Source: Orthonyx spaldingii (lineage: Eukaryota; Chordata; Aves; Passeriformes; Orthonychidae). Taken from it: a DNA stretch of 64,000 nucleotides. Within the stretch, counting starts at the first letter, position 1, and every line of letters begins with the position of its first letter. The translations under genes were made by a program, and so were the position numbers. The stretch is taken from NCBI GenBank assembly GCA_013397795.1, contig VZTJ01001450.1, forward strand, positions 218,820-282,819, read 5' to 3'. The notes below the pieces were generated by a model that was not told where the DNA came from, did no database searches, and was given only the letters and a program-made list of their open reading frames with translations. Positions 12,741-27,500 of the stretch are shown piece by piece.

Positions 12741-15700
12741 TGATCATTCACCACAGGGTCTTAATTTTGAATTCCTTGGGGCTCCTTCCAGCTTTGCCTC
12801 TGGCTGTGTTTCCCCCGGGGAGGACCCAGGCTGATCCCTGTGGGTGGCTGTGCCCCAGGTCCCAGGGCTGTCCCTCAGGTATGTGAATCATGCACAGAAT
12901 TACTGCCTTGCCAGGAGCCCACACATTTCCAAATGTGCCTTATTTGTTCTTGCCACGCACACGCACCCTCCACACATACGCTTTGTCATTAACAAATAGG
13001 CCCTTGGCAAGGGATTGCAAAATATTCTGTCAGCAGGGCTGGAGCTCCTCTGTCTCGTCTCCAGGCTGGAGTTTAGAGGGAGCTGTTTGGGCTCCAGAGA
13101 GAAAACCGTGCACCCTGAACAGCCAGGTACCACTAAGAGAACACTTCAAATGCTACTTCTTAACATTCTGGGGCAAAGCTTTCAAAGTCTTATTTTTCCT
13201 TCGACTTCATATCTGTTTCAACTCTGTCTCTCTCCATAGAACCTCTTCCTGCTGAAATTAGGACCAAAGATGCACTTGTATGCTACAGTTTCAACTGCAT
13301 AAATACCTACTGCACTTCTGTAGCCACTGCTCAAGCTGTCTAAACAACGGCTGTGAAGGATGGTAACAACTAACATGGAATAGCCCTGGGAAAGTAGAAT
13401 AATACAAACTTGGAATGGGGGCGAGGGAAACTGTCTTATTTTCTTTTCTTCAGAAACATGAACTTACTTCCCACTTTTGTTTGCTTTACTTTGCTGATTT
13501 GCCAGGTGCACGGATCCAGTAGGCCAGGGCGCACCCAAGACATTTGCTGGGATGGTTTTCTTTCCTTTTACATTGCTCTTCAGATCCTGCTGCATAAATT
13601 AACACGTCATGTTCCCACATTCAGTAGCAGAGGGTTTGTGGTTCAGCATGGATTCGTCCTCTCTTGCCCTTGGATTGAATCAGCAGCAGGTCTCAAGCAG
13701 GATGAGCTTCATCAGAGGGTAGCTGTGTCTTTGGGTTGTTGTGTGTGAAACCATCTCTGTTTCTCACTCTTTACTTACAAGTGTGATTGTAGAGAGTTCT
13801 AAAATCTGCAGTTTATCATCTTGTTGGGTAGTTTCATAAACTTTAAAATAAACTGCCTGTATGGTCTTAGCAAATCTCAGCTTTGCACTGAGCAACAGAA
13901 GTTTTTTACTTGGTCCAAGCTGTATGAAGAGTAAATACCACAAATTATCCCCACGTTACAGGAATTGTTCTGTCCTTCAATCTGTGCAGAAAGAGAGGTG
14001 AGTATGAACCATTAAGAAAGGCACCCCCAAAATGGGCATTAGCAGGGAAGTTTTGGTTCAGTGATTAAAGAGAGGAGTTAAAAGTCAGGACTTCTAACTG
14101 GTGCACTAAACCATGGTTTTATTTTTGGAAAAGAGACTGCAGCTCTCTTTGGTTTGTCTAAAATCCTGTTGATTTGCCCTCTGAAGTTCACATAAGGGAC
14201 AGCTGATTTTATACAACTGGCTTTCGTTGCTTCCATCCTTGTTGGTACCTTGCATTTGTGAATACTGTGAACTGCTACAAGGACTGTCAGCAGCACCATT
14301 TAAACGAGGGCAAAGCACCCCTGCCTTAGCTGAGGAACTCGTTCCTTCCCTGCGCATTGCAAGTGCCTTTGGCTGGCTGGCAGCGGAGGATGAAGAGCTG
14401 GAAGATTAAGAGTGTCTGTCCCTTTTGCTTTCAAAACGAATTTTCATTCAGTAGTGGCTAAAGCTGGTGGACAGATGGCTTCAAAAAGCCCTTTAACTAA
14501 TAGGTTTTGCCAGCCCTACATCCTCTCTTCTGTTAAACATTTCATTCATTATGCAGTTTCAAGAAACGGTGAGAGCCAACTCTTTCTGCCAGTGTCACCC
14601 CTGCACGTAACTCCCCCTTCTTTCCAAAGAGCTGTCAAGAGGCATTTTTCTTCGAAAGGGGTAGAATCTAAGTCTTGCTACAATCAGCTTCTGAAGAGGA
14701 AGGGCCTTGCATTCAGCCAGAGCTCTGGTGATTGCTGAGATGGAATTAAAAAGGAGAAGAAATAAGAGCAGGGAAAATCTCAAAGGGTGTCAGGGGGCTC
14801 TTTGCCTCAAACAGCCTCGTGGGATGGAGTGTGGTGTTCAGACCTTGTGTTACAGCTCCAGCTCAGCGTGCACAAAGACAGTGCCTTGGATGCTGCATGG
14901 GTTACCAACAAGGGAAAAGAGAAATGAAAACAACGCTGCAGCTTTTCCATTCCACAAGAGCTGCATAATGACTCTGAGTAATTAGAGACTGCAGAGCAGA
15001 AGTGGCTGTTTTTCATTATGAATCCCATTTTAATTCACCTCAAAGTCACCTGTTGGTAGAAGAGGAAAAACAACCAAGCATCGGTTCTGCTTCTGTGAAG
15101 TGTCGGAATTGCTTCCCTTTACCATGCAAGGAATGAGAGCTCCCCTGGACACGGCGATCCTGGCCCCGGCAGGAGCTCCCAGTGGGAGCAAGGGCACGGC
15201 TGTCCCTGGGCAGAGCCAGCTGTGCTCCAGCTCCTGCTGGGCTGGGGCCTTGCTGGGTGCTCCAAAAGCTCAGAGGTACCTGTGCTCTGCGTCACCTGAC
15301 TGGAAAGGATTTGGGAAACTGATTTGAACTGAAGTGCCAAATGAATTTTCTGGTCTAGTTTCCTCTGCATGACCAAGTGGTCAGGGCAAGAGAGGGGCAG
15401 TGGGAGGACCAGGCTCGTGGGAGACTCCCTGTGTGCACCCAGGCTGGGTGCTGTCACACCTAGGAAAAGAGAAATCCTCCCAGAAGGAATGAGAGCAGTG
15501 TTTTCCCTCCCCGTTCCCTCTCCTGTCCCATGCACCCACACCTGCGAGGCTGGGGGGGTTGGACTTGGTCCATGACATGGTCGCCCCATTTCTGTCCTAT
15601 AACTGGAGTAGAAGCAGCTGGGGAGGGAAGAAACAAACACACTCTGAGCTCTGAAATGTCTGTGATTCTTCTGTTTGCTGTTCCTTTTTCTGCTAAATAT

Positions 15701-18700
15701 AAAACAGTTTTAGAGTAACTTCAGCCATTCATAGTAAATGGAAGTTGAGGCAGGAAGAGGTAATATATTTGTCATTTCGAAGAACATCTCAAACTCCTTT
15801 AAACTGAAGGAATTTAAAACATCCTTGTTTTCTGACTGCCTAGCATGTGGAGAAAGGATAGGAATTTTCCTCAATCATAATAAGATTTTCTTAAGTTGCA
15901 AGAATTTTTTCAAGTGTTTACAAATCCAAGTCAGTTAGCAACTGCTCACATGAAGAGCTCTGAACAGTTTGATATCACTGGTGCACAGATTGGGAATACA
16001 TGTGAAAAGTAGCTCAACAGATTACTTTTGACTCCAGCCTTGACTTGCAATTAACACCAACAAAATTTTGACATGTGGGACTCTGCAGACAGCATGAATG
16101 TATTTTCTGTAGGACTTTTGCCTGGTGTGAGCACCTCCCTTCTTCTAGCAATCAGCGTTTCGTCCTCAAGTGCTAAACTAATATTTCTGTAGGTTTCAGG
16201 AAAAGTAGAACTTAAAGGCTTCAAACATCACTCACTTTAGAGGAGACATTCTGAGGGGACCCCAGCATCTTGCCCTGTGATTTGTGGTGACCTTTCCAGC
16301 ACCAAGAGAACAGGGACAACCTGAGGCGACCCACAACCCTGCACTGGGGATGCTGTTACCTCTTACTGACCTGGCAGTCCCTTTCCTGAACCCCATTTCC
16401 TCTCCCACGCGAAAAAGAAGTAGGATAATTCATAAAACTGTATATGTTTGTGATTAGAGAGTTTTGGTACCCAAACCCATTTAATCCTAAACAGTGACAA
16501 GACACAGTGAGAAGCCAACAGAGTAATCCCATGGAGAGCATCAATAGCACCTAAGACATTTCTCAGCTGCTATTTTGATTGCTGGTTAAAAATTTCAGCA
16601 AAACCAATATGGATGTGTTGGGGGAAATTGGAACACAATTAAGGAATTTGGAAAAAAAGGTAACAAACCATAGAACCTGTGAAATTTAGGAAAGACTATT
16701 CTGTTTTGTCACAAAGTAATTTTTTTTTCTGTCTGCTGGGACTCCAAATTGTCAGTGGGATCTGTGAAGCTGGAATTTGTCCCTTCCTCCTGAATCTTCT
16801 CAACACTCTTCTGAACTGCAAATCAGCTTAAGTCTGGGTGTGGGATGGAATATGGGGAACAAGGAGAAGGAGGTCCCTGTTATTGGCAGGCCTGAGGCCA
16901 CTGAGATCAAAAGAGGTTTTTAATGGGTTCACAAGTGACAGAGTGAATGGGAACTGATGTGGCAAAGAAGCCATCGGAAGGGGCAGTTCCAAAGGACCCA
17001 GGCTTTCCCTGTTCCTGGATTAAATCACAGCAAAGGAGAGACAATGAAATCCAAGAAAAGACTGAAATGTTGAAGTGTTGGAAGATAATCTGTTCTGAGC
17101 CAAATCCTGCATTTCAAAACAGCCTGACAGAACCTGAATTTACTTTAGTTCACAACAGCATTAGTCAAGGACTTTATCTGTGTTTCAAAGCACAGCCTCA
17201 GAGCTGGTGCTGAAATGGCTCAGGCAGTTCAGTTTCAGGACAAGTGATGGCTGTGATGTGATCTGTGCAAACTGGGTCTGCAAAAATTGGGTTGAAAAAT
17301 TCAAAGAGCTTCTTACGTTGGAATATTTTGGCTGCCATACCCAAACTCACAAGCAGAAGGCAGAGTTAATGACACTTTCCAGGTTTCAGCGTGGGGCAGT
17401 CTCTAACACGAGTGTGCAGCCTCGCAGAGCAGAGCTCAGATCACTGTGCCCTCTCCAGGCACTGAGGCTGTGTCAGGGCACTCCAGAGTCAGGTGTTCAG
17501 TGCAAGTCTCTCACCAGCAATTCCTGAGCCGTGCTTAGGTGAACACGAAGGTCCTGCAAAGTCCTGCACGCGGTTCTGGTGCAGCCCAGCTTCTCCTGCG
17601 CTCTCCAGGCATCACCTCAGCCAGTGCAGAGAATATTTATCATTTTCCCATGCAGTCTTACATGGGAGCTCCATTTCACTGAGGAGGGGGTTTTTGTTTG
17701 TTTTCAGGGACTGACTTTCTGCTGAAGAATTCTGAAACCTGAAGAAGAAATGTGGTGGGAGTCAGCTGGTCATGGTTATGCTGTTCTTGCTGCCCCTCTT
17801 TCCCCACAGATGTACAGTTCTTTGTTTTACTTGTCTTAGAGCAAAGTTTTCATTTGAAAATTCAAATGTCCACCCTGCAAATCTCATTTGTAACACTTCA
17901 TAGCTTAGAGAAGTAGACAATGTGTTCTAAATCATGAAATAATAGGCCCCCCCCCAATGCAAATCTAAGTAATAATATAATTATCATGTAATGATATTTG
18001 GCTGTGTGAATTCATCTGTCCTGAATAATACATGCCTTGAAATCTCCCATTGTAATGTAATTTTTCACACCATGTATTTTGTAGGGATTTGGAGCCTGGG
18101 GATTTATTTAATTAATTTATTTGTTTATTTGTTTTCCCTTTGTTGCATCATTAAATGCAGCAGAGCATCACTTGATCAAAGTTGTTCAAACTTGTGTGAT
18201 TTCAGTCCACTTAGCTGGGCTGAACTGCCAACTGCTTTAATAACCAGTTGTAAGAATGAACTGCACAGTTATCCCAAATAACCTGCAGAAGAAAGGAATA
18301 AATGTTTTTCTCTCCTCTGCTGATATGAATTCTATGCTTGAAGGAAGAAAATTGTCTTATTACATTAGAATCTAATAGGAGGAAGTGCTCAATGTAATGC
18401 ATTAATGTACATGTAATAGTTTCTCTTGAAAGCTGAGGAATAATTTAAAATACAATATACTTGTAAATATTCAGTCATTCAGTAAACCTACCAATCTTTG
18501 ACTTTGTTAGTTAATGCTTTTTAATTGCCAAAGCAATAACTGAGGAAGGAGAGCACCGATCTAATGTAATTACCTCAAAATACTGTGCTACGAATATCAA
18601 TCCCAGTGGGTCCCACCCCTGCTGAGCCTGTGGAGAGGAAATGGAGTCAGTCAGGAAGAGTTCAAGGTGCTTCAGTGGAGAAGGGAAGCGCTGTGTGCAC

Positions 18701-21700
18701 AGCAGAGGAGTGTTGGGATGTGCCAGGAATTCTGAGTGCCAGGCACAGGGCAGCAGCAGCTGTGACACTGCTGGGGATGGGTGACACCACTGCAGCACCC
18801 AGCTGAGCAGGGCCTCGAGTGTGTGTGACCCCTGAGAGCCAGCAGATACCCCTGTGTGATTCCTGAGAGCCAGAACACACAGATACCCTGTGTGATTCCT
18901 GCGTGACTCCTGGGAACCCCCAGATATCCCTGTGTGTTTCCTGGGAGCCAGCAGAAATCCCTGTGTGCTGCAGGCTGGAAATGGAGCACTTGGCACTGAG
19001 CATTTGGGAAGACCCTCTGATTTTCTATTAAATGTCAGGTTTTAAGAGCTCTCTATCTCACTGGTATCCTGCTCATCACCTTTAGCAGCTGGGAGAAAAG
19101 GGAAAGTGAGTTGGAAAACTCATTCCCAGTGCGTGGTCCCTGCATCCACAAACCCCCTCAATCCTGCACTTGCCCTGTCCCTGGCAGAGGAACAAGGACA
19201 GACTTTGCCTCCTCTGGGTCTCACTGGCCCCAGATACCTCCCCCCTCCCCCCCACCTTTACTGGCAGCAGAATCTGACCCAGCATGTTTAAAAGCAGGAT
19301 GCTTTCCTTAACTATACTGAGCTGATAATAAATATTTCCAGGAACTACAAAAAGGAGAAGAATCGTTTCTGGAAGGATCACTTGTGTTGGAGTGCACATG
19401 CTGCAGAGTAGGGGCATTGCTGGGTGGGTTTCAGTGTTGTTCTAGGTGTGTCAGGTCCTGGCATCTCCATCGACTGCTAGAACCTCATTTTAGTAATAAG
19501 GAGAAGATGATCATAAATCTCACTGAATGCTTTAAAAGATATTTGGATGCTCAGACTTACTATGACATAGTGAAGTTGTAGTATTTCCTTACCTGAGATG
19601 TATAGGAACAATTACACATGTTGTAGAACTTAATTAATTGTATTTCAGGCAGTATGAGGTGCTAATATGTGAAATGACTCAGTCCTCATTCATCATTTCA
19701 TACTATATAAATTCAATTTATAATGTTCAACAAGATGCAAGTCACCCAACAGAACAGAACTCCAGCACTCTTGTCCCTGGCGAACCAAAGGCAAATCTTT
19801 GTAAATAAAGCCAGCTCATTAATGATAAACTACTACTAACTAGCATTCTTGAATCAGCTGTTGAGGAGTTAGATGAATGAGCAGATGTGGAGCCAAGTCA
19901 ATAACAATTTCTGTTTGTGTAACTGCATCAGCCTTGGGAAGGTCTGAGACAGTTCTGGAAGGACTGACCCAGCAGGGATAGATGGGCAGTAAGGAGCAGA
20001 TTCTCATTATTGGACTGAATTCACCTGGTTCTGTACAATCAAGGCTCCTCTGTGTGTCTTCAAACAAGGTGAATGATCTCGAACTCGTTTGTCCTGAGCA
20101 GCTGATTGCAGCTTCCTTCTCTTTGGAGGCAGCACCAGGGCAAGGGCAGCTCTAACGGGCCGTGCTGACTGAGCTGCACAAGAACAACCCTGCTTTAAAA
20201 AACGTGTCAAAGTGTGGAACTCCCCGGTTTTTCCAGTTCTGGACTCCTGTCAGCACCACGCTGCTCACACAGGTTGGTGTCCTGAGACACCTCTGCAGCC
20301 TGGCAGCTGGGCTTGCCTCTGATGGACACTTGGTCACTAACACCGCAGCTCCTGCAGGGCAGTACCACGGCAAAGCAGAAATTTCCCGACATCTGGAGCC
20401 ACGGATTCATCTCTGGTGTGGAATAAAGTTTCTGTGATGAAGGTGATGCCATTCTTAATGCACAAGATAAAGGGTGTACAACAGACAGGGTTAAATTCAC
20501 GATGGCTGCACATCACCACTTGTAATAAGACAAAACTTGCATTGGCTGCTGAAATCCTGTGTAGATTTTTAGGTAGTTACAAGTAAAAGTGGCTATAAAT
20601 ATGATACACTCATATGAAGTCAAATGTAGGAGGCAATGAGTATTTCGTTCAGGAATGGAATGTCTTTCTGAGAAGCAGAAAAAACGGTATAACTTAATTT
20701 TGACGTTTTTTGGTTGAAACCAGCCCTCCTCCAGAGGTGACTAAAAGCTCCGGTGAGATTTCATGTGGTGATTCTGCCCACAAATCCTTTTGGAGGATTT
20801 GGAAATTACAGCAGCAATAGCAGTTACTACAGAGCGCACCTCATTTGGAAAGTGTTTACCACAACCCCTGTCCTAAAGCAGTGTCTTCATTGCCTCTGGT
20901 GTTTCAGGGCATTTGTAATGCACAGCCTGCCCAAAGCAGGAGCTCAGTGCAGACACTGCTCACAAGAAGGGCTTGTTGGCCAGATCTCCCTGTGAGAAAC
21001 TCCAAGGTGCCTTTGTAACGTAACCCTTTATTAATGATAGAAGTGGAGTCAAAGGAAGGTATTGCAAGGCACTGAGGTTAACCAATATGCCACTTAAACA
21101 TAACTGTAGTTTGTGTTATCTGTAACTGAAGAAGGTCATGGGATCCATCGTTTGCAGTGGGAGTTTGCAGTGCCAACAAATTAGCATGCAAAGGCCTGGC
21201 TCGGCATACAGAGCAGCCTCTGAGAGCTGCCCCGAGCGAGAGGAACAGGCTCCCTCCAGCTCCTGATCCTGCTGTCACTTATTAAAACAGCCCCGCTCTT
21301 GTTGCCAGCCTGAATGTGCTGAGAAAGTGTCACAGAGCCTCAGACAGGGCACAGAGGGGTGGCAGTGCCAAGGGGAGCCGAGCCCAGCAGGGCCCGTGGT
21401 GCCGCTTGTGGGGCGGACGGGCTGGGGGCTGAGCAGGCATCTCACCTCTTTTGCTTCAAGGAAGGCAACAACAGGGCTAGCCTGGGAGGAAAAACACTTC
21501 TGAAAGGGTAGAAAAGAAAACCAATTTACTTTGAGAGCAATGAATTTAAGTGCTTCCGCCCTTTCTTAACAAGACCCGCTAAGAAGGAGAAAAAAGGGAG
21601 AAAGCAAAGTCTTCTTCGTTCCTCCTCCCCCCTGCAAAATCCTACATGCCCTTTTGGCAGAGATCCATCATTTACTTAATGTGTCCTGCTGAAATCAATT

Positions 21701-22280
21701 CATGTGTCAGGATTTGGAGAGCTAGAACAAAATTTGTTTACTGATCCCATCCACAGATCACTCAAGAGGATTCATAAAGGTTAGCAAAAATACCCACAAA
21801 CCCACATTCAATTTGCTGTGTAGAGTAATGCATTAGGGAATGACAGATTCCAGTAGGGAGGGGGAAAGGCTGATTGTGCAAACCAGTTGGTCAAAGTCCA
21901 CAAGCACCTTGAAGCACATGCGATTACATGAACGGGGATTTGTCTGCTTTGGTGATGGGAGAAAACGGCCTTTACAGTGCAAAGTGTGCCCTGCTGGGTG
22001 AGGAGGGGCTTGGGGCTGTGGGACACCAGAGCCTGGGTGGGCACACTGCTCCTGAGGGGAGCAGGTCCCTTGGCCACTGGTGCTCCGAGCCAAAGCCAGC
22101 TCCGTGTCCCTGTTGTCCCCGGGGTTTGGTGGCACTCCCACCTCCACATTGAACCTGGGGCATGTGGACAGGAACTTTGCCACTGCATACCCACCCTGGG
22201 GCAGGGGAAGGATTTTCCCCTCCAGTTCCTACTCTTCACAGACCTCTGAAATGACTCCTGGTTTAGGATTCTCTGGTCTC
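12741..22280. other. Intergenic block, no gene recognised
   Basis: Unique sequence with one minisatellite (18823-18962). No ORF shows recognisable protein similarity, and no tRNA- or rRNA-like sequence was noticed. Some GC-rich patches occur (15140-15330, 21340-21430). Confidence 0.55.
18823..18962. repeat. Imperfect 31-42 bp minisatellite
   Basis: Four tandem units start at 18823, 18854, 18890 and 18932 (31, 36, 42 and 31 bp). They share gtgtga-ttcctg-gagccag-agata-ccct. Length differences come from small internal insertions, so the array is an old or actively slipping VNTR. Confidence 0.85.
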
Positions 22281-22395
22281 TGATCATAGGATCAGAAGGG
22301 ACCCCCAAAGATCACTGAGCCCAACTCCTTAATACACATCTTCAAAGCTCCTGTTCATCTCACCCAACATAGAACTAAGCAAGAGACCAAGTGTC
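22281..22395 (-). mobile_element. CR1 LINE fragment
   Basis: It begins tgatcataggatcagaaggg and continues agatcactgagcccaactcc, a reverse-complemented CR1 3' end of a subfamily different from the 12-kb and 29-kb copies. Confidence 0.7.
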
Positions 22396-25300
22396 TGTAA
22401 GTGCAGAGGAGGAGTTCTCAGGGCACGGGTTTGGCAACAGCCTCTTCTGTCTGCTGGTGTGCAGGGAGCATCACTTCATGCTCTTGCAGCAGATACAAGT
22501 AGGACCTTGCTTTTTGAAATTATTCTGAATTAAAATGCAATGAAGTGCATTAAGTAGAAAGTGGCTTTCTCTAATCCAACATTTGAATAAAAAGGAAGGC
22601 TGTGGATGTGGGTCAGCAGTGCTCAGATGCTCACCTAACAACAGGCTCCTTGCTCTCTGGGTTCACAGAGTGCAGCCTCGTACAGAACACCAGGCTGGGA
22701 GGGCAGAATGATCCTGGCTGTGCCTGGAGCCCACACTCACTGCATTAACCCACCACAGGCTGAGGTGCTGCTCTACAGCCTCACAGAGTGTAGTTCCTCT
22801 GGTAAATAGTGTGGGGCATGATGTCACTCTTGCTTAAAACAATTTGTTGAGTTGTAAATACCACTAATCAATTCCTGTTACTGAATCCTGTGACCTTGGG
22901 TGTAATCCATGACTTTAGTGTATTTTCTAGCCTTAGCAAAACTACTTTTAGCTGCCCTTTCCCATTAACTTCCCATCTCACTAATAAAATACTAAGAGAA
23001 TTATATTCACCCCTTCTGCCAATTTTAACTGGAAACGATTCTGACTAAGGAATATTAAATGTTGCACATTGACAAATCTGATCTCTGCTCATCATTGCTG
23101 GGGTCAGCAGCCTCCTCCTCGGCCTTTTCTCAAACCTAGGCATACTTTGCAGCCCAGGGTCACTTGACCAGTCTCAAACGCAAATTTAAAGGGCTTTTTA
23201 TTTATGCCCAAAGCAGGAGAGGCTTTGTGATCCCTGTCGTGTGAGAGGTTTTATTGTGAGACTCCTGCAACTTGAAAACTTCCTTCTTTGAGGCCAGTGT
23301 CTCCTTCCTGCCTCTCCTGCCCTCCACCAAACTTGTATGCAGACACTTTTGAAAATGATTGGTATTTGTTTCCCCTTGGTTGTCTCCTAAAGCAGGAAAA
23401 TTACTGTACAGACTGGGATTTTTTAATAGGTTTTAGAAGGGTGGTTTGGGGAGGATGATTGAGGACAGGATACACAAACTGTCTGACAGGAAGGAGATTT
23501 GCACTCCGAGGATTTTTCTCCTGACATCTGAGATGATTCCAGGGATACAGCCCTGCATCCTAAGACCTGAATTGCTGTCACAGGTCCTGGGTCACAGCCC
23601 TGTGTGCAGCAGCTGACCTGGGCAGGTTTCTCTGTCTCAGGGCTGGCGAGCTCTGACTCCACTGCAGTGCCACAGACCAGCTCCCTGTGATGGAAGTGAG
23701 GGACAGAGCTCAGAGGCTGAATGTGATCTGCCAGAACCTCTCCTTGTCTTTCTGTGGTGACATGAGGAATCTCAGCATGTTGGGCTTTTCTTCTAGGACT
23801 GTGACAGAAGCATAGGCACAGTCAGCAGCAGATGCAGCCTTGTGGGGCTCTAAATCCCTGTAGTCCCCATGGAGATTTTACATTTGTAATTCTCACTTCT
23901 GGCTTTAACAGTTCTGCTGGCTACAGCAGAAATTCTCATTGCTTCACCACATCAGGGTGAGAACTGGGTGTTGCAAAGTTGTCTTTCAGCTCTCCCTGTG
24001 CTGCTGCGCTACTTCAGCATCTCCAGGGCTCCCAGCCTTTGCATCTCGAGTGCCTTGGCTCTGCAGGGCTCAGCAGAGGCCCCAGGCTGGCCCCTGCTCT
24101 GTGGACGTGGTGGGCAAGGCTGCAGCTGGGTGACGTGGGTGCTTGGGTGTCAGGGACCTGCAGGGCTGACAACGTTGTTGGAAAGTTTGTTCCCTAGAAT
24201 CTGAACTTCAGATACATAGTACATGCTGGCTGTAATTTAAATTCAATCAATATTCAGTTAAAAAATAAATAGAAAGCTTTTTAGATCGGTGATGTAAGGG
24301 AATGTTGGTTCAAGGAAGTAATTACATATTATGTAGAAAAAGTCAATTTAAGTCCTCAATAATTTACTTAAGTGATTTACTTGACTGATGTGTTGTCTTG
24401 ACCCAGTAGGGCAGAGTAACAGACACTCAGTGATGGCAGAGTTCCAGCAAAACCAGCCGTTGTTACCGTCCGACATAAATCATTAGCTACTGTCTCATTC
24501 CAGGTGTACACAGGTGCTATTTAAAACAAAAAAAGGTGATAAATTTTGTGTTTGTAAACATAACTCTGTCAAAACTAATCCTGTTTCTGGCAGATGAAGA
24601 TGTTATCCATACCTCTTGCTAAGGCAATATCCATTTTCAGGAAATAAAGTTCCTAGTATATAATTAGCTGAAATTGGCCGCCATCAGGGCAGCAGGGGTC
24701 CGGGGTGGGTTTAAGTGGACAGCTGGGAGAGGAGCTGCCCTCTGCCAGTGCTGCACAGACCCGTGGGGACACACAGGGACAGGGTGGCTGCTGCTGTGGG
24801 CTGCTGGTGGCCCGGTGAGGCTGCGGGGCTGCAGCCACTCCTCACTCCGGGCTGCCATCACAGGGCAGGGGCTTTTTAAGGATGTTCTTTGGACTCTTCC
24901 CAGATCGCATACCACACATGGGGAAGGCAGGGATTGCAATTTGTAGCCATGACAACGATGCTGGCGAATGCTGCTGTTCTCTGTTGCTGTACCTGTGATA
25001 CAAGGGTCCTTTTAAAAATTACCCCTTGTGCCCTGCTCTTCCTTTATAGCTGAGAGTGAACTTTGGCCCCTGAGAAGATGAACCCTGGGGTGCATTGGGT
25101 GGGTGTGCTGAGCTCTGAGCTTGGGCTTGAACTGCACCAAGTCTCAAAGAACAGCACCCAGTCCCATGTGCTCGTTCCAGACAGATCTGAGGCCAGCTGA
25201 AATCTGAGTTTGGGATTACACACCAGTTTGTGCTGCTATTCCTGGGTAAAACAACCCATCAGTCCCCTGTTACACCCCTGGTTCCCTGTTCCTTGCTGCC

Positions 25301-25410
25301 TTCAGTGCTTGTAGCAGCAGTGCCAGGGGTTGTGCCACCTCTTTGCCTCCAAAGTGCCTCCCTTGGCCATTGGGACAGGCTCTGAGTCTATTGTGTGTGC
25401 TCCATATGAA

Positions 25411-25510
25411 CAGAGAATCACTGAATGGCTTCAAGACCCTAAAGATATCCAGTTCCACTCCCACCTCATGTGCACACGTGATGGGATGTGCACCAGGTAC
25501 CACTTCCTGC
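25411..25510 (-). mobile_element. Possible old CR1 remnant
   Basis: The string cagagaatcactgaatggct, then cctaaagatatccagttcca, resembles a reverse-complemented CR1 3' end, but later sequence is too diverged to follow. Confidence 0.4.
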
Positions 25511-27119
25511 AGCCGTCCCTCTCTGACCACAGTTCTGCGCTGGCAGTTCTGAAGCTCTGATTATACCATGAGCTACAACAAAGCAAAAAAAACCCACTAA
25601 AAATGCCAAAAATCCCCTAAACCACTCCTCACCTATAGGCCCTTGAAAATTGTTGGAAGATAATTCAACTAGTGCTACTTCAGCATTCACACCAGTATGT
25701 GTGATGTCCCTCTAACTCCCACGGACTGAAGATCGCCAGCTCTAGGAAGGATCTCCGGGAAAAGCAAGCTCAGGACCAAGGAGGAAAACCAGACTGGTGG
25801 TAGCTGGACAGGATGGGGGTGAGCAGCAAAGTGTAGATGAATTCTGTGTTAAACAATGTGGCTTTGCATGAAACTGGGACAGATAGAACCCAGGAAGCCA
25901 CTGTGGGGAAGGGACTCTAATGTTTAGAACATAGCCAAGATGGCTACTGACAAATTTTCACATATATTCTTCCAGCAATAAGTAGCTTAACAAACCTTGA
26001 GCTTGGTTATGTAACGAGATCATTAGATCAGCATTTGGGACCTATTTACTGTGGCAGGAAAACAATACACCTCTGATCTATTGTGGGCTGGGCTGAGATT
26101 TCCAACTTCAACAGTAAATATAGTTGATAAATTAAATTAACATGATAGCCCTGAAACAGTACTGGTAGTTTGTGTATTACAGCTCCAACCAGGTGTTGAA
26201 TTTTGTTCCCAAAGAATTAACCTGAACTTCAGCCCTCTCAGGTCTTCAGTCTCTTCATAAAGCCTATAAATACCACAGACAAGGCTTATGTCATTACCCT
26301 CTTAATGTCATAAACATTTAATAGAGTTAAATTTGAAGTACAACACATTGCAAAATCGATCTGATCTTGTTGGGGAGACAAAGGGAAGAAAATTGTTGGA
26401 GTCATTTGGAAAACAAATTAAGAATTACATTCACTTGACTTTGAAGTGGATGAAAAATTATGGCCAAGACGGATAGAGCCATTGTATTCCAGAGGCAAAG
26501 AGGGCCGGGACAGGGAAGCCTCTGAGTGGTGGCTGCTCTCTGACACAGATTGCAGTGGCAGGCAGCCCCCATCCATCACCTGGGGCGTGACAGGCAGCGC
26601 TTTCCTAGAAATTGCAAGAATTTCACTCTAAATATTGCAGCTCGGACCTCTCTCCCTCAGAGCAGCCACTTCAGCAGCTGGAGATTTCTGTGCTGTGGAG
26701 CACGGTCCCCACTGCTCCCTCCCCAGGGGTGCTCACCCTGTCGGGGAATGCTCACCTGTCCCCAGCACGGCCCTGCTGGGCTCTGGAGCACGGGGCTGCC
26801 TCACCTGGCTGCAGGACAAATCCATTCCTGCAAAGGCTTTCCTGTAACTGGCTCCCTAAGGGCTGGGTTGGAGGGTGAGGTTCTCTCACCTTACGCTGCA
26901 GTGGGCGCAAGGGGCTTTGCTGGCAGCCAGCTCCATTTCCTGGCGTGGCTTACCAGCACCCAGTGTCTCCTCCAAGTGCTAAGTGGGCAGAAAAGAAATA
27001 AATAAAAATAAATAAATCCCTATTAGTAAAGGTTTACTGTGTAAAAATCTAAGACAATGAAGAGGAAAAAGTGAAGGGCAATGGACATGTTAAAATGCTG
27101 CAGACAACAACCTGCTTGG

Positions 27120-27500
27120 GGGAAAGTGTATTTGTTCTTTCCTTTTAAAACTCATTATTTATTTTCTCTATTCTTCAGACCTAATGTCTCACTAATGAAT
27201 TCCAGGGGGATTTTTGAATCATGGTGATATCATGGGTTAAACCCCTTCTCTACTTTTTGAATGTAAATTCTTTTTGACATTCTTAGTTATTGCAGAGCAT
27301 TGACTTCTTTCCTACAACAAAACCAAACGCTCTTTGGTTTTGCATAGTTAACATTTTGCTAATGGGTAGCCAAGATTCTCTCAGCAGCTCAACAACATTT
27401 TCTAAAGCACACTGGCGTTGTTGTAGCAACTGGTGGCTGATCTGTGAATAAAGCAGATGTCATTGTGGCAGGATAAAGGGAGAATAATCTATCACCCGGC
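27120..27500. promoter_or_regulatory. Candidate conserved non-coding element downstream of WNT7A
   Basis: Repeat-free and moderately AT-rich with dense short motifs: TAATGAATTCC, TGATATCA, GTTAAC, and a CAAACGCTCTTTGG/TTTGC region with paired CAAA/TTTG cores. About 7 kb downstream of the WNT7A stop. Inferred from texture only. Confidence 0.28.

Noticed and set aside
18511..19003. Minus-strand ORFs of 105-161 codons
   Set aside because: They owe much of their length to the 18.8-kb minisatellite and share its repeated peptide in different frames.
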